From: Dastarcus helophoroides
Taxonomy: Eukaryota > Arthropoda > Insecta > Coleoptera > Bothrideridae
Length of the DNA: 64,000 nucleotides
Assembly (NCBI GenBank): GCA_028583605.1
Contig: CM053326.1
Span: 14,610,587 to 14,674,586, forward strand
Reading direction: 5' to 3'
The position numbers were made by a program, and so were the translations under genes. The notes below the pieces were generated by a model, which had not been told where the DNA came from, searched no databases, and saw nothing but the letters and a program-made list of their open reading frames with translations. Below are positions 34,681 to 44,829 of this stretch, piece after piece (the first letter of the stretch is position 1; every line of letters starts with the position of its first letter).

Positions 34681-34911
34681 AACTTTAAATTATTTTGTTG
34701 TTATTTATTTTTCACGTCATTTAAATTTTAATATATTTTTAGGTCTTCTTTAGTGTTGAGTCACAAACAACGATTGACAAACCAAGATCCGACGCAATCG
34801 CTGTTTGCGGAATCTCTAACAGATTGCCAAACCTTAACAGAAAGTTACTGAAATTTGGGGTTGTAAAAGGAGTAACTGGCGAAGAAAGAGCCAATAAAAC
34901 ATGAATATAAA

Positions 34912-35330
34912 AGTAAACAGCATGTTAAGAAAATGTAGATTTAAGAAAATAATTCAAAATTACTCTAAGCTTGATCAATCTAAAGAAAGCACCCCTACAA
35001 CAATTAAATTATTAGAATTTTAAAGGATAATAACGTAAAAGTAGTGTACACAGCCAATAACAGTCTTCCCAATAATTAAAACAAAATAACCTGTAACAAT
35101 TGTAATTTATCATATGTTGGACAGACCAACAGATCCATTTGAATTAGATTTAAAAAACAAATCGCTCATTTTAGACACAATAGAGAATAAAAATCAAGTG
35201 TCGCCTAACTTATGATAAGTAAAGGATACAAAATTAACATTGAAAATTTAAAATTGTTAAGATCGGTTACAAATAACAGAAAACTTGATGCATACGAAAC
35301 AATTTACATCAACCGGAGGACAGATACTCT
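34912..35330 (+). pseudogene. Second Penelope-like endonuclease fragment
   Basis: A + frame reads CNNCNLSYVGQTNRSI at 35098-35145, then IAHFRHNRE and, after a frame change, ISKGYKINIENLKLLRSV and LDAYETIYI. This is the GIY-YIG nuclease of a Penelope-like element, which nicks target DNA. The C-x2-C zinc pair just before the GIY-like block is typical of the family. It is a different lineage from the copies ending at 34911 and 56722. It has stops after RSI and RE and is truncated on both sides. Confidence 0.75.
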
Positions 35331-35469
35331 TAATGGAGGTAAGGGACCATTGGCGGCCTTCAGTTGGTTGAAGGTTATTTGTGCCAGGTTAAAATTGCAT
35401 GCACTAGATGTGTTAAACAATTAAAAATAGGAAGAAAAGCAAAAGACCTCTAATATCAATCTAAATCTC

Positions 35470-36559
35470 AATACAGGTGACGTCGATGCTTCTTTTGCTA
35501 ATCAATTAAGATTAGTGCGCTTGATAATGTTAGTTGTGCTGGCGCATATGTTTAATTGCCGATGTGGAAAAGGGGTAAAACCTTCTATGGACTTGACATT
35601 ATAATATTTAGGTATTGTTTATTATAAAAGTATTTCTTTTATAATATTTACCATCATCCCCTATTATTCCTAATTATATGGCCGCCACTGTACATATTAA
35701 TCTGTTGACATTTGTTTCCATAGTCTTCTAGTATAATTTGACATTAATTTTCAATTTCTTATGATGTACGTTTAGGTCCTTGTAACTCCGTTATTATTCA
35801 TCTTTTTAGCAAAAAATTCATGGTAACTGCTTTTATTTTAAATTCCATAAAATATACAGGATATCTCATTTAAAAAATTGTAGCTTTGCCAAAAAAACCC
35901 AAAAATAGAAATTTTTTTTTTTCATCTTAATCAACGATAAAAACCGCACTAGTTTGCTAATTTAATCAATTTTTTACCTTTAATAATAACAAAGTTAGCA
36001 ATGCTGCTTAGTCAATTTGGATCACTCGATATGGTAGGCATATTATGTGCTTACATATAAAGACGTATAATAATAAAGAGGGACAAGTGAATGCACGGGT
36101 TGAGTTACAATTCCTTGATTTATTCTAAAACAAATTTATTTTAAATGATTATACCCTATTAATATATTTATTATCCTTTTTTTAATTTATGGCAATATAG
36201 TTACCCTACATATTGCCAGGACTAGAATAAACTTATTTAACACAATATATTTATCCGTTCAAAATTTCTTAAAATAATATTTGTACAATTACGAAAGTTT
36301 GTGATAAAATACAATGGTTAAAAACATCTTTCCCAAAAATTCCAAGTTTTTGAAAATTATGCACAACACCCTTCCAATTGATCCCGAAATATTGTTTAAT
36401 ACACTTTTTCTCTTCTACAGTTGTATTACAGGTATAGATGAATTAAGTTAAACAAAACGAAACATTTGATTTTTGGTTTTGAGGTCAGATTAACGCTGAC
36501 GTGTCATTGTCCGTTCCTTATCATTTTCGAAACGGTTCATCGAAATTTCGACTCTTGTA
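35470..36559. other. Dispersed repeat end, then AT-rich sequence
   Basis: 35475-35590 (CGATGCTTC, TTTTGCTAATCAAT, TAATTGCCGATGTG) has an inverted copy at 41040-41145, and its right side resembles 25690-25730. The remainder up to 36559 shows no gene; 35960-36010 copies a repeat seen near 7290. Confidence 0.5.
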
Positions 36560-36690
36560 AGCGGAAGGTGTAATGGGACGCCCCTCTCGGCGTCCAAAGG
36601 AGACAGAGCGTCGTCGCGCACGGACCTCTGTTGCTCCTGCGGCATCCCAGCGCAGAGCGTCGCGAGACGTCGACCCTAAAACCACGGAAC
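36560..36690. promoter_or_regulatory. CpG-rich island upstream of the receptor exon
   Basis: In a strongly AT-rich window this 130-bp stretch is GC-rich and dense in CpG (CTCGGCGTCC, GCGTCGTCGCGCACGG, GCGTCGCGAGACGTCGACC). It lies about 360-490 bp before the dopamine receptor start codon, on the side where a promoter or 5' leader exon is expected. I see no clear TATA box or initiator. A noncoding first exon is an alternative reading; GTAAGC at 36557-36562 could serve as a donor. Confidence 0.5.
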
Positions 36691-36752
36691 AATTTTTACC
36701 GCAATTTAATGTCGGAAATGAGCCGTTGACATGTCACCTCGATCGGTCTTAA
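36573..36752 (+). CDS. 59-codon Arg-rich ORF, possible upstream ORF
   Basis: ATG at 36573 opens a frame ending TAA at 36750-36752. The first 32 residues are strongly basic (starting MGRPSRRPKETERRRARTSV) and the rest is mixed and ends CHLDRS. It spans the CpG-rich island. If the island is transcribed as the receptor's 5' leader, this would be an upstream ORF able to limit translation of the main ORF. I recognise no family. It might simply reflect GC-rich sequence, in which stop codons are rare; only conservation or ribosome data can decide. Confidence 0.35.
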   Translation: MGRPSRRPKETERRRARTSVAPAASQRRASRDVDPKTTEQFLPQFNVGNEPLTCHLDRS

Positions 36753-36996
36753 TTCATTTGAAATAACTCGTTCAAATGTGATTTCTATGTCGAAAATGGG
36801 TTCATGGGTTGAAATGGGGTATTAAATTCGAGAATGCATTAAAAAATTATAAACATGGTATTATGAATGTGTTTGTTTACATTTTGTTATTAATTACCAT
36901 ACTCAAAGAAAGTAGAATCGGGATGCGATGTAATTTTAAAATAACCAGAAAGTGATAAGGTAAAATAGTTTGTGCTGCTTGTTTAGTATTCCTCAG

Positions 36997-37049
36997 CATA
37001 CCGAATGTGGAAATGTGAGTGTGACCTCATATAAATTTCGTTTGAAAAG
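36997..37049 (+). other. Possible 5' UTR part of the receptor exon
   Basis: AG at 36995-36996 follows a T/C-rich run (TTTAGTATTCCTCAG) and could be the 3' splice site that starts this exon. An in-frame TAA at 37032-37034 shows that the coding frame does not extend upstream of the ATG at 37050. Confidence 0.45.
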
Positions 37050-37517
37050 ATGAACTTTCCAAAAAACATGAACATGGTGAATGGAAGTCGTCTCGACTAT
37101 AAGCTATTGGGGAGATACAATGAAACTGGAAATATTACGGATGCCGCAAATTCTTACAAAGGACTGTATATGGTATCTTTGGAAGACATCGATCAGTACT
37201 TTAGTCACATAAATTTATCGAATGAAAGCGACTATGACTCCACAGATAGATCTCTAAATGGTTGTATACTCGGCAATATTTCTTCCAATTCTTCTTGTAT
37301 AACCGACGATCAAGTGCTGCATACTTATTACCGAAATTATTGGGCACTTGTGTTAGTTCTGTTTCCGATTTTTACTTTATTCGGTAATGTACTAGTGATC
37401 CTAAGTGTTTATAGAGAAAGAACATTGCAGACTGCTACAAACTATTTCATAGTCAGCCTTGCACTGGCCGATCTACTAGTTGCGGTGGTAGTGATGCCAT
37501 TTGCAGTTTATGTTCTG
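37050..37517 (+). CDS. Dop2R: D2-like dopamine receptor, first coding exon
   Basis: The exon encodes residues 1-156 of a class A G-protein-coupled receptor. Residues 1-95 form an extracellular N-terminus with seven N-glycosylation sequons (N11, N24, N28, N55, N58, N76, N80). TM1 spans about 97-120 with the GNV motif (N113). The first intracellular loop reads [12 protein letters not shown]2 spans about 131-156, with LALAD carrying the conserved Asp141. The loop and TM2 are nearly those of insect D2-like dopamine receptors, which couple dopamine to Gi/o and lower cAMP in neurons. ATG 37050 is the first Met after an in-frame stop. The exon stops in phase 0 at a perfect donor (G then GTAAGT, 37518), so the open frame beyond is intron. 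The TM3 exon with the amine-binding Asp is not visible here. Confidence 0.92.
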
Positions 37518-39284
37518 GTAAGTCATGTAACGTCAAACAGTAATTCATTGAGCTAAGTATGTGATTGGTCCATGCTCATTAGAATTACATAACTTAGAAA
37601 TAGAAACTATAAATCCGATTTAAATTTTGAAAATTTGGATATTGGCATTTTTACAAGTAACCGCAAGACTTTGTAATTTTAAATGGTGCATCTTTTATAA
37701 AGTTTAATTTTTGAATGTATAAAATTATAAATAAGTTTTATTTTTACAACTTTGTTTTTTATCTTCAACCATTTTTGAGATAATTGTCATTTTTTATTTG
37801 AAAAATGTGCCCTCCAGTATTACCGGAGGTGCTTCAAAGTAGATATTATTTTTTTTCAAGAAGCCCGGTGTAAAATTGTCCACATCCCAATTTTCAACAC
37901 TTAAATCGAGGCAATTTCTGAGGTAATTCTAATGCAGGATGAACCTGGAACAACTTGTATATTTTTTAATTACTTAAGGAAGAAGACTCATGTTGCAGAT
38001 TAATAAAGATAATTATCCGACATTATCTCACAATAATGGTTAAGGTTTTAATCGTATTCTAAGTAGATATAATTAATCATGAAATTAATTTTGAATATAC
38101 ACCTAAAATAACAAAAACAGATTAATTTGGATAACTCTACTGCCTTTTTATAGGGCTAGAAATATTAATTACATTTATAATTTAGTTTCCAGAGTTTCAA
38201 GGTAAAATTTTTTAGTTGATACAATACTTCAAATTTTTCTAATTTTTTTTAACAATACTTTTTCATTTTGTTTTTAATTTGCACGTGTGTTTTGTTGTTT
38301 TGTTTCAATGGTATTTTAGATTAGTTGAACTTAATTTAATTTGGAATTTCGCAAATCATGAATTATAATTCTGTCCATAATTGATATTTTTTACTTTAAG
38401 AAAAAGAAAAGGAGCTGCAAGTAGTTTGAGAAAGTAACTTGCATCATTGTATTTCTATTTTTGTTCCGTGTTTTATAAAATTTGGAAGAAAACATTCTTT
38501 AGATTATTTGCCTCAAAAAAAGATTATTTTGTTGCATTTTGGTAAACCGCACCGTTTCGAGTAATTGACGTTGAAATACAAGCAACAATGATATTGATCA
38601 CTTGTTTCAAAGGACACAAAAACAAAACGCAACAGATGTTTGCTTATACAGGATATTTTCAAAAGAAGTAGCACAGATGATACCGACGAATGAAGATGAA
38701 CAGAATAAGTTTAGCAAAAAATGACCTAAGTAAAATATTCAAGCCTTGGTAGATACAACACTTTAAATTTTCCGAAATAAAGAAATGGAGTAATAGTAAT
38801 AGAAAATCGAAAAAGTTATAGCAGTATAAAATCACACAAATTTTTTACTAATATACAGCGCAACTCCTCAACAAAAATTTCTGCTCTTTGGAGGGAGTTG
38901 AAATAAGCACACCCTAAGTTAATTCTTGCTGCAACTTACATTAGTTTGCCTGGTTTATTTAAAACTTTTACCTCTTTTGCGTTTTTGGCCTAAGATGAAC
39001 CTTGGATTAACAAAAAATGAAATCCATTACCATTCGGGTTACAACTAGTATAATTGCTACTAAGATATATTTAATTAGGCCGCTGTCACGCTTATTTCAG
39101 TATTCTGGGAGATTAGGTGTTTCTGGTGGTGCACCCTTCTTGCTGTGGCCCAGTTTTTTTGACATTTAAAAAGTACTTGTCGACACGGACGAATGTAAGT
39201 GCTACAGCATAGGTACCCCGTGGTTTCTTTTTCTTGTCATTAGAATTAATTTGGACACAACAAGGTTTTGTTTGATTTTCACAG

Positions 39285-39457
39285 CCTACTACGGTCTACT
39301 AATTAAGGGTTACAGCGACGCGATATTATCTTCCATTCACGATCAGCCATATAACAATAATACTTTCGGACAATTGCAAGAGTTGGCAGATGGGACTTTT
39401 TCGAGAATGCTCCCAAAAGTGGGAAGAACCCCCTCCACCTTTCTCATTTCAGTTTAG
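39285..39457 (+). pseudogene. Ionotropic-receptor-like exon relic
   Basis: After TTTGATTTTCACAG, a good acceptor (AG at 39283-39284), the frame reads YYGLLIKGYSDAILSSIHD, then FGQLQELADGTF. The pattern of an aromatic/Gly-rich helix, a YS.AI(L/V)SS segment, and a LxxLAD block matches the region after the pore helix in insect variant ionotropic glutamate receptors (IR75-like), which detect acids and amines in antennae. It is isolated, loses similarity after about 45 residues and meets a stop at 39455. No neighbouring exon was seen, and it lies within the dopamine receptor intron, so it is probably a stray pseudogene. The family call rests on short motifs. Confidence 0.4.
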
Positions 39458-39916
39458 ATTTAGATATCTTTTCCGGACCTTTGAAAAATAGTTATATTCA
39501 GATTGGGACTCCTTATTTATTGAACATACTGTTAGAAAGGTAAATTTTTTTAGGAGTTTATACTGTTGAAATTGTTTAGTTAAAATCTCGAGTCAATTAA
39601 AGTTGAGGGAATAACGTAACGGCGCATGGCTGCGGTAAATGTACCCTACTGCTTGCCATCACATTTTTGTTATACAATATACAGTACCTGAGGAGTGTTA
39701 TTAAATATCCGAAAAGTAAAATGGATGGTCTAATGTGTTAAAAAATTCTGTCGTTGTGAAATTTTCATAAAGGAACATTCAATTGCCGACAAATGTTTAA
39801 CATGTTCCGAACCTAAACAAGGCGGATGGTTTCAGTAATGAACAGTGGGTATCACTTCTAAATGATACTGCCTTTTCTGCACCAGTGTGAGAGGATATGG
39901 TAATGTGACAGATAAG

Positions 39917-40838
39917 AGACCCTCTAATAAGAGGCTAGCACTCTTCCGCCCTATTTAAGCCATTTCATAGCGCGAAAATTCCAACCTGTCTTGTTTGGTA
40001 TTTTTATCTACCAGATTTTCATATTTTGTGAATGTATGTTTATGGCTAATTCAAACCATGTTTCTCTAGAGATACAGCTTTTTACAAAAGACTATTACTT
40101 ACCTTTGAAAAACAGTTACAATGAACAAGACATTGTATGCCTTTTTCGCCAATTCCTTTAATAGCAAAAATCTATTACTTTATGGGTTTCCATCTGAACA
40201 TTCTTAATATTTGTAATCGTTAATAACATTAAAGTTGCAAAATATGAAATTTACTATACTCTGCAACAGAAATAGTTAGGCCACTCCCCTTTAAATAAAG
40301 ACAGGTTCACACGATATTAACAAATAATGATAAAATGTGATAGTAAAAAAATCATAGAAAATAAATTCAAATAGAATTGTACAAAAAATTATTGAATCGT
40401 TATATTTTTATATCTTTAATAAATCTCTCCTGTGATCTTTTGTGTCCACTTATAAGACGACTTCCCTTGCACGATGGATCCTTCAAGCTACTTGTTACTG
40501 AATAGTACGAAAAACAAAACTTATTTACTTATTTGGTTATAATTATCATTCCAAAAGTCAACGTCTAATGACGTGATCGATCAAACTTATTTTTTTCTGC
40601 GTGATGCGGGATTTTCAAATAAAACCAATAGAAATAATTTATTCAAATAGGGCACTTTATTTATGGCCGTGGTTTGGCTGTATCTGTTGGGTGAACCGAG
40701 TATAATTTAAATATTGGTGGTTTTAGTACGTGTTTTGATTGGTTCATTCTACTAAGAGCTTAAAATTGACGGACCCTATCAGAAGTTGAAGTTAGAGCGC
40801 CAGACTCTTACTAGAGGGTCTTTAATAGAAGAAAAGCG
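39917..40838. repeat. Candidate inverted-repeat element
   Basis: The left end AAGAGACCCTCTAATAAGAG and the right end, reverse-complemented, AAAGACCCTCTAGTAAGAG pair as imperfect inverted repeats of about 30 bp, extending through CTAGCACTC versus CTGGCGCTC. No transposase lies inside and no target duplication is clear. Confidence 0.5.
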
Positions 40839-41039
40839 TCTCTGACGAGATATGAAATTATGAAAAAATATCCATTCATATACATACATGTTTCTTTATT
40901 CCTATGAATAATTTTTTTGCACTTTATGCACCTTATTAAAACAAGATGCAAATTTTCCTATACGGTTTATCCATATTTGTGAACCAGTTCATATTTTATG
41001 CTATAATTTAACAATTGCATTTTTTTATTACATTTTTTA

Positions 41040-41145
41040 GTCCAAATAGGGTTCTGCCACTGTCACATCGGCAATTAATGCATTAATTAGGCATACCTAT
41101 TTCTCCAGTGGTCGATTGATTAGCAAAAGTAGGAAGCATCGGACT
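41040..41145 (-). repeat. Inverted copy of the 35.5-kb dispersed repeat
   Basis: Read on the minus strand it has CGATGCTTC, CTTTTGCTAATCAAT and AATTGCCGATGTG, in the same order as 35475-35590 on the plus strand. The receptor exon lies between the two copies, 5.5 kb apart. Confidence 0.55.
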
Positions 41146-41195
41146 CATATACGTTCGATACCGACCATTTTTTGCAATAAAGTAACAAGGCTATA

Positions 41196-42676
41196 CAGGG
41201 TGAGTCATTAGTAGGGTAAAGCTCTGTAGCTCCTACAGATTCTTCGCTAACAAAAATATTTTTGGTACGAAGGTACATTAGCCTAAGACGCACATTCTAC
41301 AATTATTTTTTACTATACAGAATAAACATATACAGAGTGGTGCAGTTAATTTGACTTTTTTTAAATAGAACACCCTATCTATTTTCTTATATTTGAATTT
41401 CTCACAAAATGCTGATTAAAATAATATAAAATAAAAGGGGTCCGTGGGTGACAGTTTTTGAGATAATTAAAAAAATCATGAAAATTAAGCCTAAATTGCA
41501 AGCTTGCTTAAAATGCGGGAAACTCTCAAATGATTTTATTTTTAGTGCAGGTTATTTCAGACCATTTTCTTCTTAAGAAATGATGTAATTTCATTTAAAT
41601 AAGATTTGCAGTTACTCAGGGTGATTAGCAAACGCAAAATGATATTTTTCTCAAAAAATTTAAAAAGCACACCCTGTATATTATTTCCTATTTCTGTTAA
41701 TTAACAGCTAAGCTTTGCTTTGATCTAAACATTTGCGGCTAATTATTATAGTTCAGGAGATATTTACTTTCAAATTAAAATTCAAATTATCTAGATTTAT
41801 TTAGGTCAAATGCGTGTTTTTTAAATATTTTTTGGTCTAAACAAAAATGATGTTTTTAAAATCCGACAGTCTAATTTACTGTTCTAATTTTAAATACATA
41901 AGTTGCATATTTTCAAAAATATGATCTCTTAAATAGAAAATATATTGGTTTAGATGCTGTTTATTATCTATGTATACCAAAATTCTATGCATCTGTGCTC
42001 TGTTCTTTGCACAGTTCACATTATTTAAGCAAATAAGGGTAAAATTACTGCATGGTACAACATTTGTTCATTTTAGTCAATTTCACGTTTTTTTTTGGTG
42101 AGGAAAATTAATAAAACAAACCCATTTCCCACAACGACATTAAAAAAAAATATATATTTTATGCAGCATACTTTTAAAAAGAAAGTAAGTTAAACTTACA
42201 CTGTGGCTTATTTAAGCTAAAGTACTCTCATAACAGTTATGCATTGGGAATTTCTGGTTTTGTGAACTTTTTTCGAAAGTATGCGGTAAAAAGTTAGGAA
42301 ATACGTTTTCAACAACTTCAATCAGACAAATAATATACTGGGTGGGCTATTTGAATTTTTTGACAATAATGGAATTTTGCGTTTGCTAACCACCCTGTAT
42401 AATATCCAATACTATTTAAATAAAATGACATTAGTCTTTAAGAAAAGGAGATACTGTAATTATTTGTATAAAAAATAAATTTATTTTATTGTTTCCGGTA
42501 TTTTAAACGAGCTTCAAAGTTAGAATGATATTTCATGATTTTTCTAAATACCTCAAAAAACTATTAATCGCAGACCCATATTGTTTATTATCGTATTAAT
42601 CAGCATTTTGTAAAGCATTTTAAATGTTATAATATACACGGTGTCCTATTTAAAAAGGCAAATTTTGTGCAGCAAC

Positions 42677-42715
<39 letters not shown>

Positions 42716-42842
42716 CCTTGTACAGTATACAATAATTTTAAAATGTGCGCCTCGTAGTAATGTATCTTTCTATTAAATAGATATTTGTTACCAAAATAAT
42801 TGTAGGAGCTACAGGGCTTTACCTTACTAATGACTCAACCTG
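41196..42842. repeat. Long palindromic TA/CAG element, about 1.65 kb
   Basis: Ends are TA-CAGGGTGAGTCATTAGTAG and CTAATGACTCAACCTG-TA. The arms, about 500 bp each, pair throughout: GTAGCTCCTACA versus TGTAGGAGCTAC, GACGCACATT versus AATGTGCGCC, and inner AGGGTGATTAGCAAACGC versus GCGTTTGCTAACCACCCT near 41640 and 42400. The centre (about 41700-42340) is AT-rich with no transposase. The TA at each end fits Tc1/mariner-like insertion. Relatives lie at 28160-30250 and in the 3880-5760 family. Confidence 0.78.
42677..42711. repeat. (TA)n microsatellite
   Basis: About 17 TA units in the right arm of the palindromic element, absent from its left arm, so it expanded after insertion. Confidence 0.9.
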
Positions 42843-43532
42843 TATATTATCTAGTGTAACCTGACTTTTATTTAACAGAGGTAAAATCTATAGGTGTAAT
42901 TATATAGGAACAAAATTTATGATTCAATAATGGCATGTAACTCAACAATTTAACATTTTTTATGGCTTACATTATTCCTTTTATAATACAAATATTTGAC
43001 ACATCCCGATAAATTATTGAGCTAGGTGATGCTAATATCACGCACGCTGCGAATATCTATAAGGTCTAATCGAAGCTACGTAGTGACTCATCTGGCCTCA
43101 AAAAATTATATCAGGTATTACAGGATTATGGTACATCCCCTATTTTTGCTTTATTTATGGAGATATAATTTTTAAATTTGCTACACTTAATGCATTTATG
43201 AAATGTCAAACTTTGACATAAAAATGCTAAAACAGATACCAACTTTTAATTTGTAAACGGAGCACACTAAATATTATTACATTTTTGGAATGTGCAAAAT
43301 TATTTTCTGAATATAATACACCTAAAATAAGTGATTTTTAAAGAATCGAATCACGTGAAAAAAGGAGTATTTCATTCTTTTACCGCGTGATAAGTTTAGC
43401 AAAAATGGTTTTTACATGATAACTTCATTTTCTTAAATGACACCAGAGCGGTACTGTGGTATCACGAAAAAGTGTAATTAATTGCGAATCTAACCATATT
43501 TTCATTTTTGCTGCCAAATCAACAAAAAAAAT

Positions 43533-43636
43533 TGAAATACAAAACTTGTCCCCTGAAACCAAGAAATATTAAAAAACACATCAAAGGTTGTTGTTTTTAA
43601 TTTTTATTGGTTTCAGGGGACAAGTTTTGTATTTCA
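43533..43636. repeat. Head-to-head Penelope-tail palindrome
   Basis: The arm TGAAATACAAAACTTGTCCC (43533) continuing through CTGAAACCAAGAAA is mirrored by TTGGTTTCAGGGGACAAGTT ending at 43636, with arms of about 46 bp and a loop of about 10. The right side extends into CCAAGGACCAGTCAGTTCC, the same outer end as at 9981 and 12957. It is the tail module only, without Penelope coding. Confidence 0.8.
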
Positions 43637-44829
43637 GTTTTTGAAGATAACCAAGGACCAGTCAGTTCCACCAAAATCAACAGAACTAAAGAGTTGTATC
43701 AAAATGATTCAAAATATTCGATTTCAATTTATTTAAGGATTTATTCAATAAGAACATAATAGAACTTCGAAAAACAAATTAAAACAATTGAGGCTTCCTA
43801 AGTTCTTTTAATATAATTTGTTGCAGCGTTAAAATGGGCTCGGTTAGAATTTAATTAAGACCAGCCATGATGTTCTAGGTTGAAAAATAATATAGGACCA
43901 AAAAAAAATGTCTGATGCTTTAAATACCACTTATTTCATGTATATTGTATTTATAAAATTGTTCAAATTCCAAAAATGTAATAATATGCAGACTGCTCTA
44001 TTTAAAAATCAAAAGTTGGTATCAGTTTTAGCAACAGACAGCAATAGGAATGTCATTTTATGTCAAAATTTGACATTTTAAAAGTACATCAAGTGTTGCA
44101 AGTTTGACAATTTTATCTTCACCCTGTATACTTCAATAAAAATCCTTTTTTTGTCTATCAAGTCAGAGATCAAGGGTTTGATCCGCAGTAGCGATGACTT
44201 ACTGTTTTTTTTTCTTTAATTCTTCTACATTCATTACTAATTCTTTGGGATAAGTCTCCTCATGTTTTATTTAAATAAAATTAATTTGAACATAACTTTA
44301 TTATACGTAAAAAAGTAGCCTAACCAAATTGTTACAACTCTCCTTTTTTGGTTTTCCAAAAAATCGTGCCAACAGATATTTCAAGACTTCAAGAAGAAGA
44401 AAAGAATAGTATGCCTATTAGCACCAGCACCAAGATACCAGTATAAACGAAATAGGTATGGTTGCAACAATTGAATTAGTAATAAACTTTGATACTACCT
44501 TATAATTAAAATAAAGAAAATGAAGAAAGAGAAATAATGCTAAAGAAATAATGTAGCATAAATAAAAAGAAAAAACTAATTTATTTTTACTGAGCTACTA
44601 CGCTTTGCAAAATGTTAATTTACTTCCTCAAATTACGCATCATATTTTCAGTATCTTCTGCGTTAAATAGCGATCTATTGGTTTGTGTATTACCATTTTT
44701 TATTAAAACTAATTTTTATTTAAATAAGAAATGATGGTAAGTCGACTTTAGTCGAAATCTTGTACTATTATAAAAATATTTGTTGTCAATTTACCTAATT
44801 TTATGACATTACTAAAGGAATCTCCAGTT

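Larger units (their letters stand above)
33045..34911 (+). mobile_element. Penelope-like element 3' half with two direct end repeats
   Basis: Direct repeats of about 250-300 bp, 33045-33350 and 34585-34911, share ACTGCCC, GTTAAAACTTTAAA, GTGTTGAG.CACAAACA.CGAT, GTAACTG and GCCAATAAAACAT. They look like the pseudo-LTRs of Penelope-like elements. Between them, + frames give FCQSTNTNRYLNYTSNH and KIGVITSIIGRAKTIS (33770-33900), ISYIPGLSDKIK (about 34090), then the GIY-YIG remnant TIYIGETSRSMWIRIN near 34255 and LNGDNCV...SIDINGMWLSL near 34460-34530. The reverse transcriptase core is missing, and the Tc1 fragment at 33455-33770 occupies the upstream part. An inverted piece of the end repeat also lies at 32960-33020. 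Confidence 0.78.

Noticed and set aside
37518..37556. Continuation of the receptor frame past VYVL
   Set aside because: It follows a perfect GTAAGT donor, the residues no longer resemble a receptor, and a stop comes quickly.
44150..44210. Possible tRNA-like B box (GGTTTGATCC)
   Set aside because: No A box or arms at the right distance, and the B box is off consensus.
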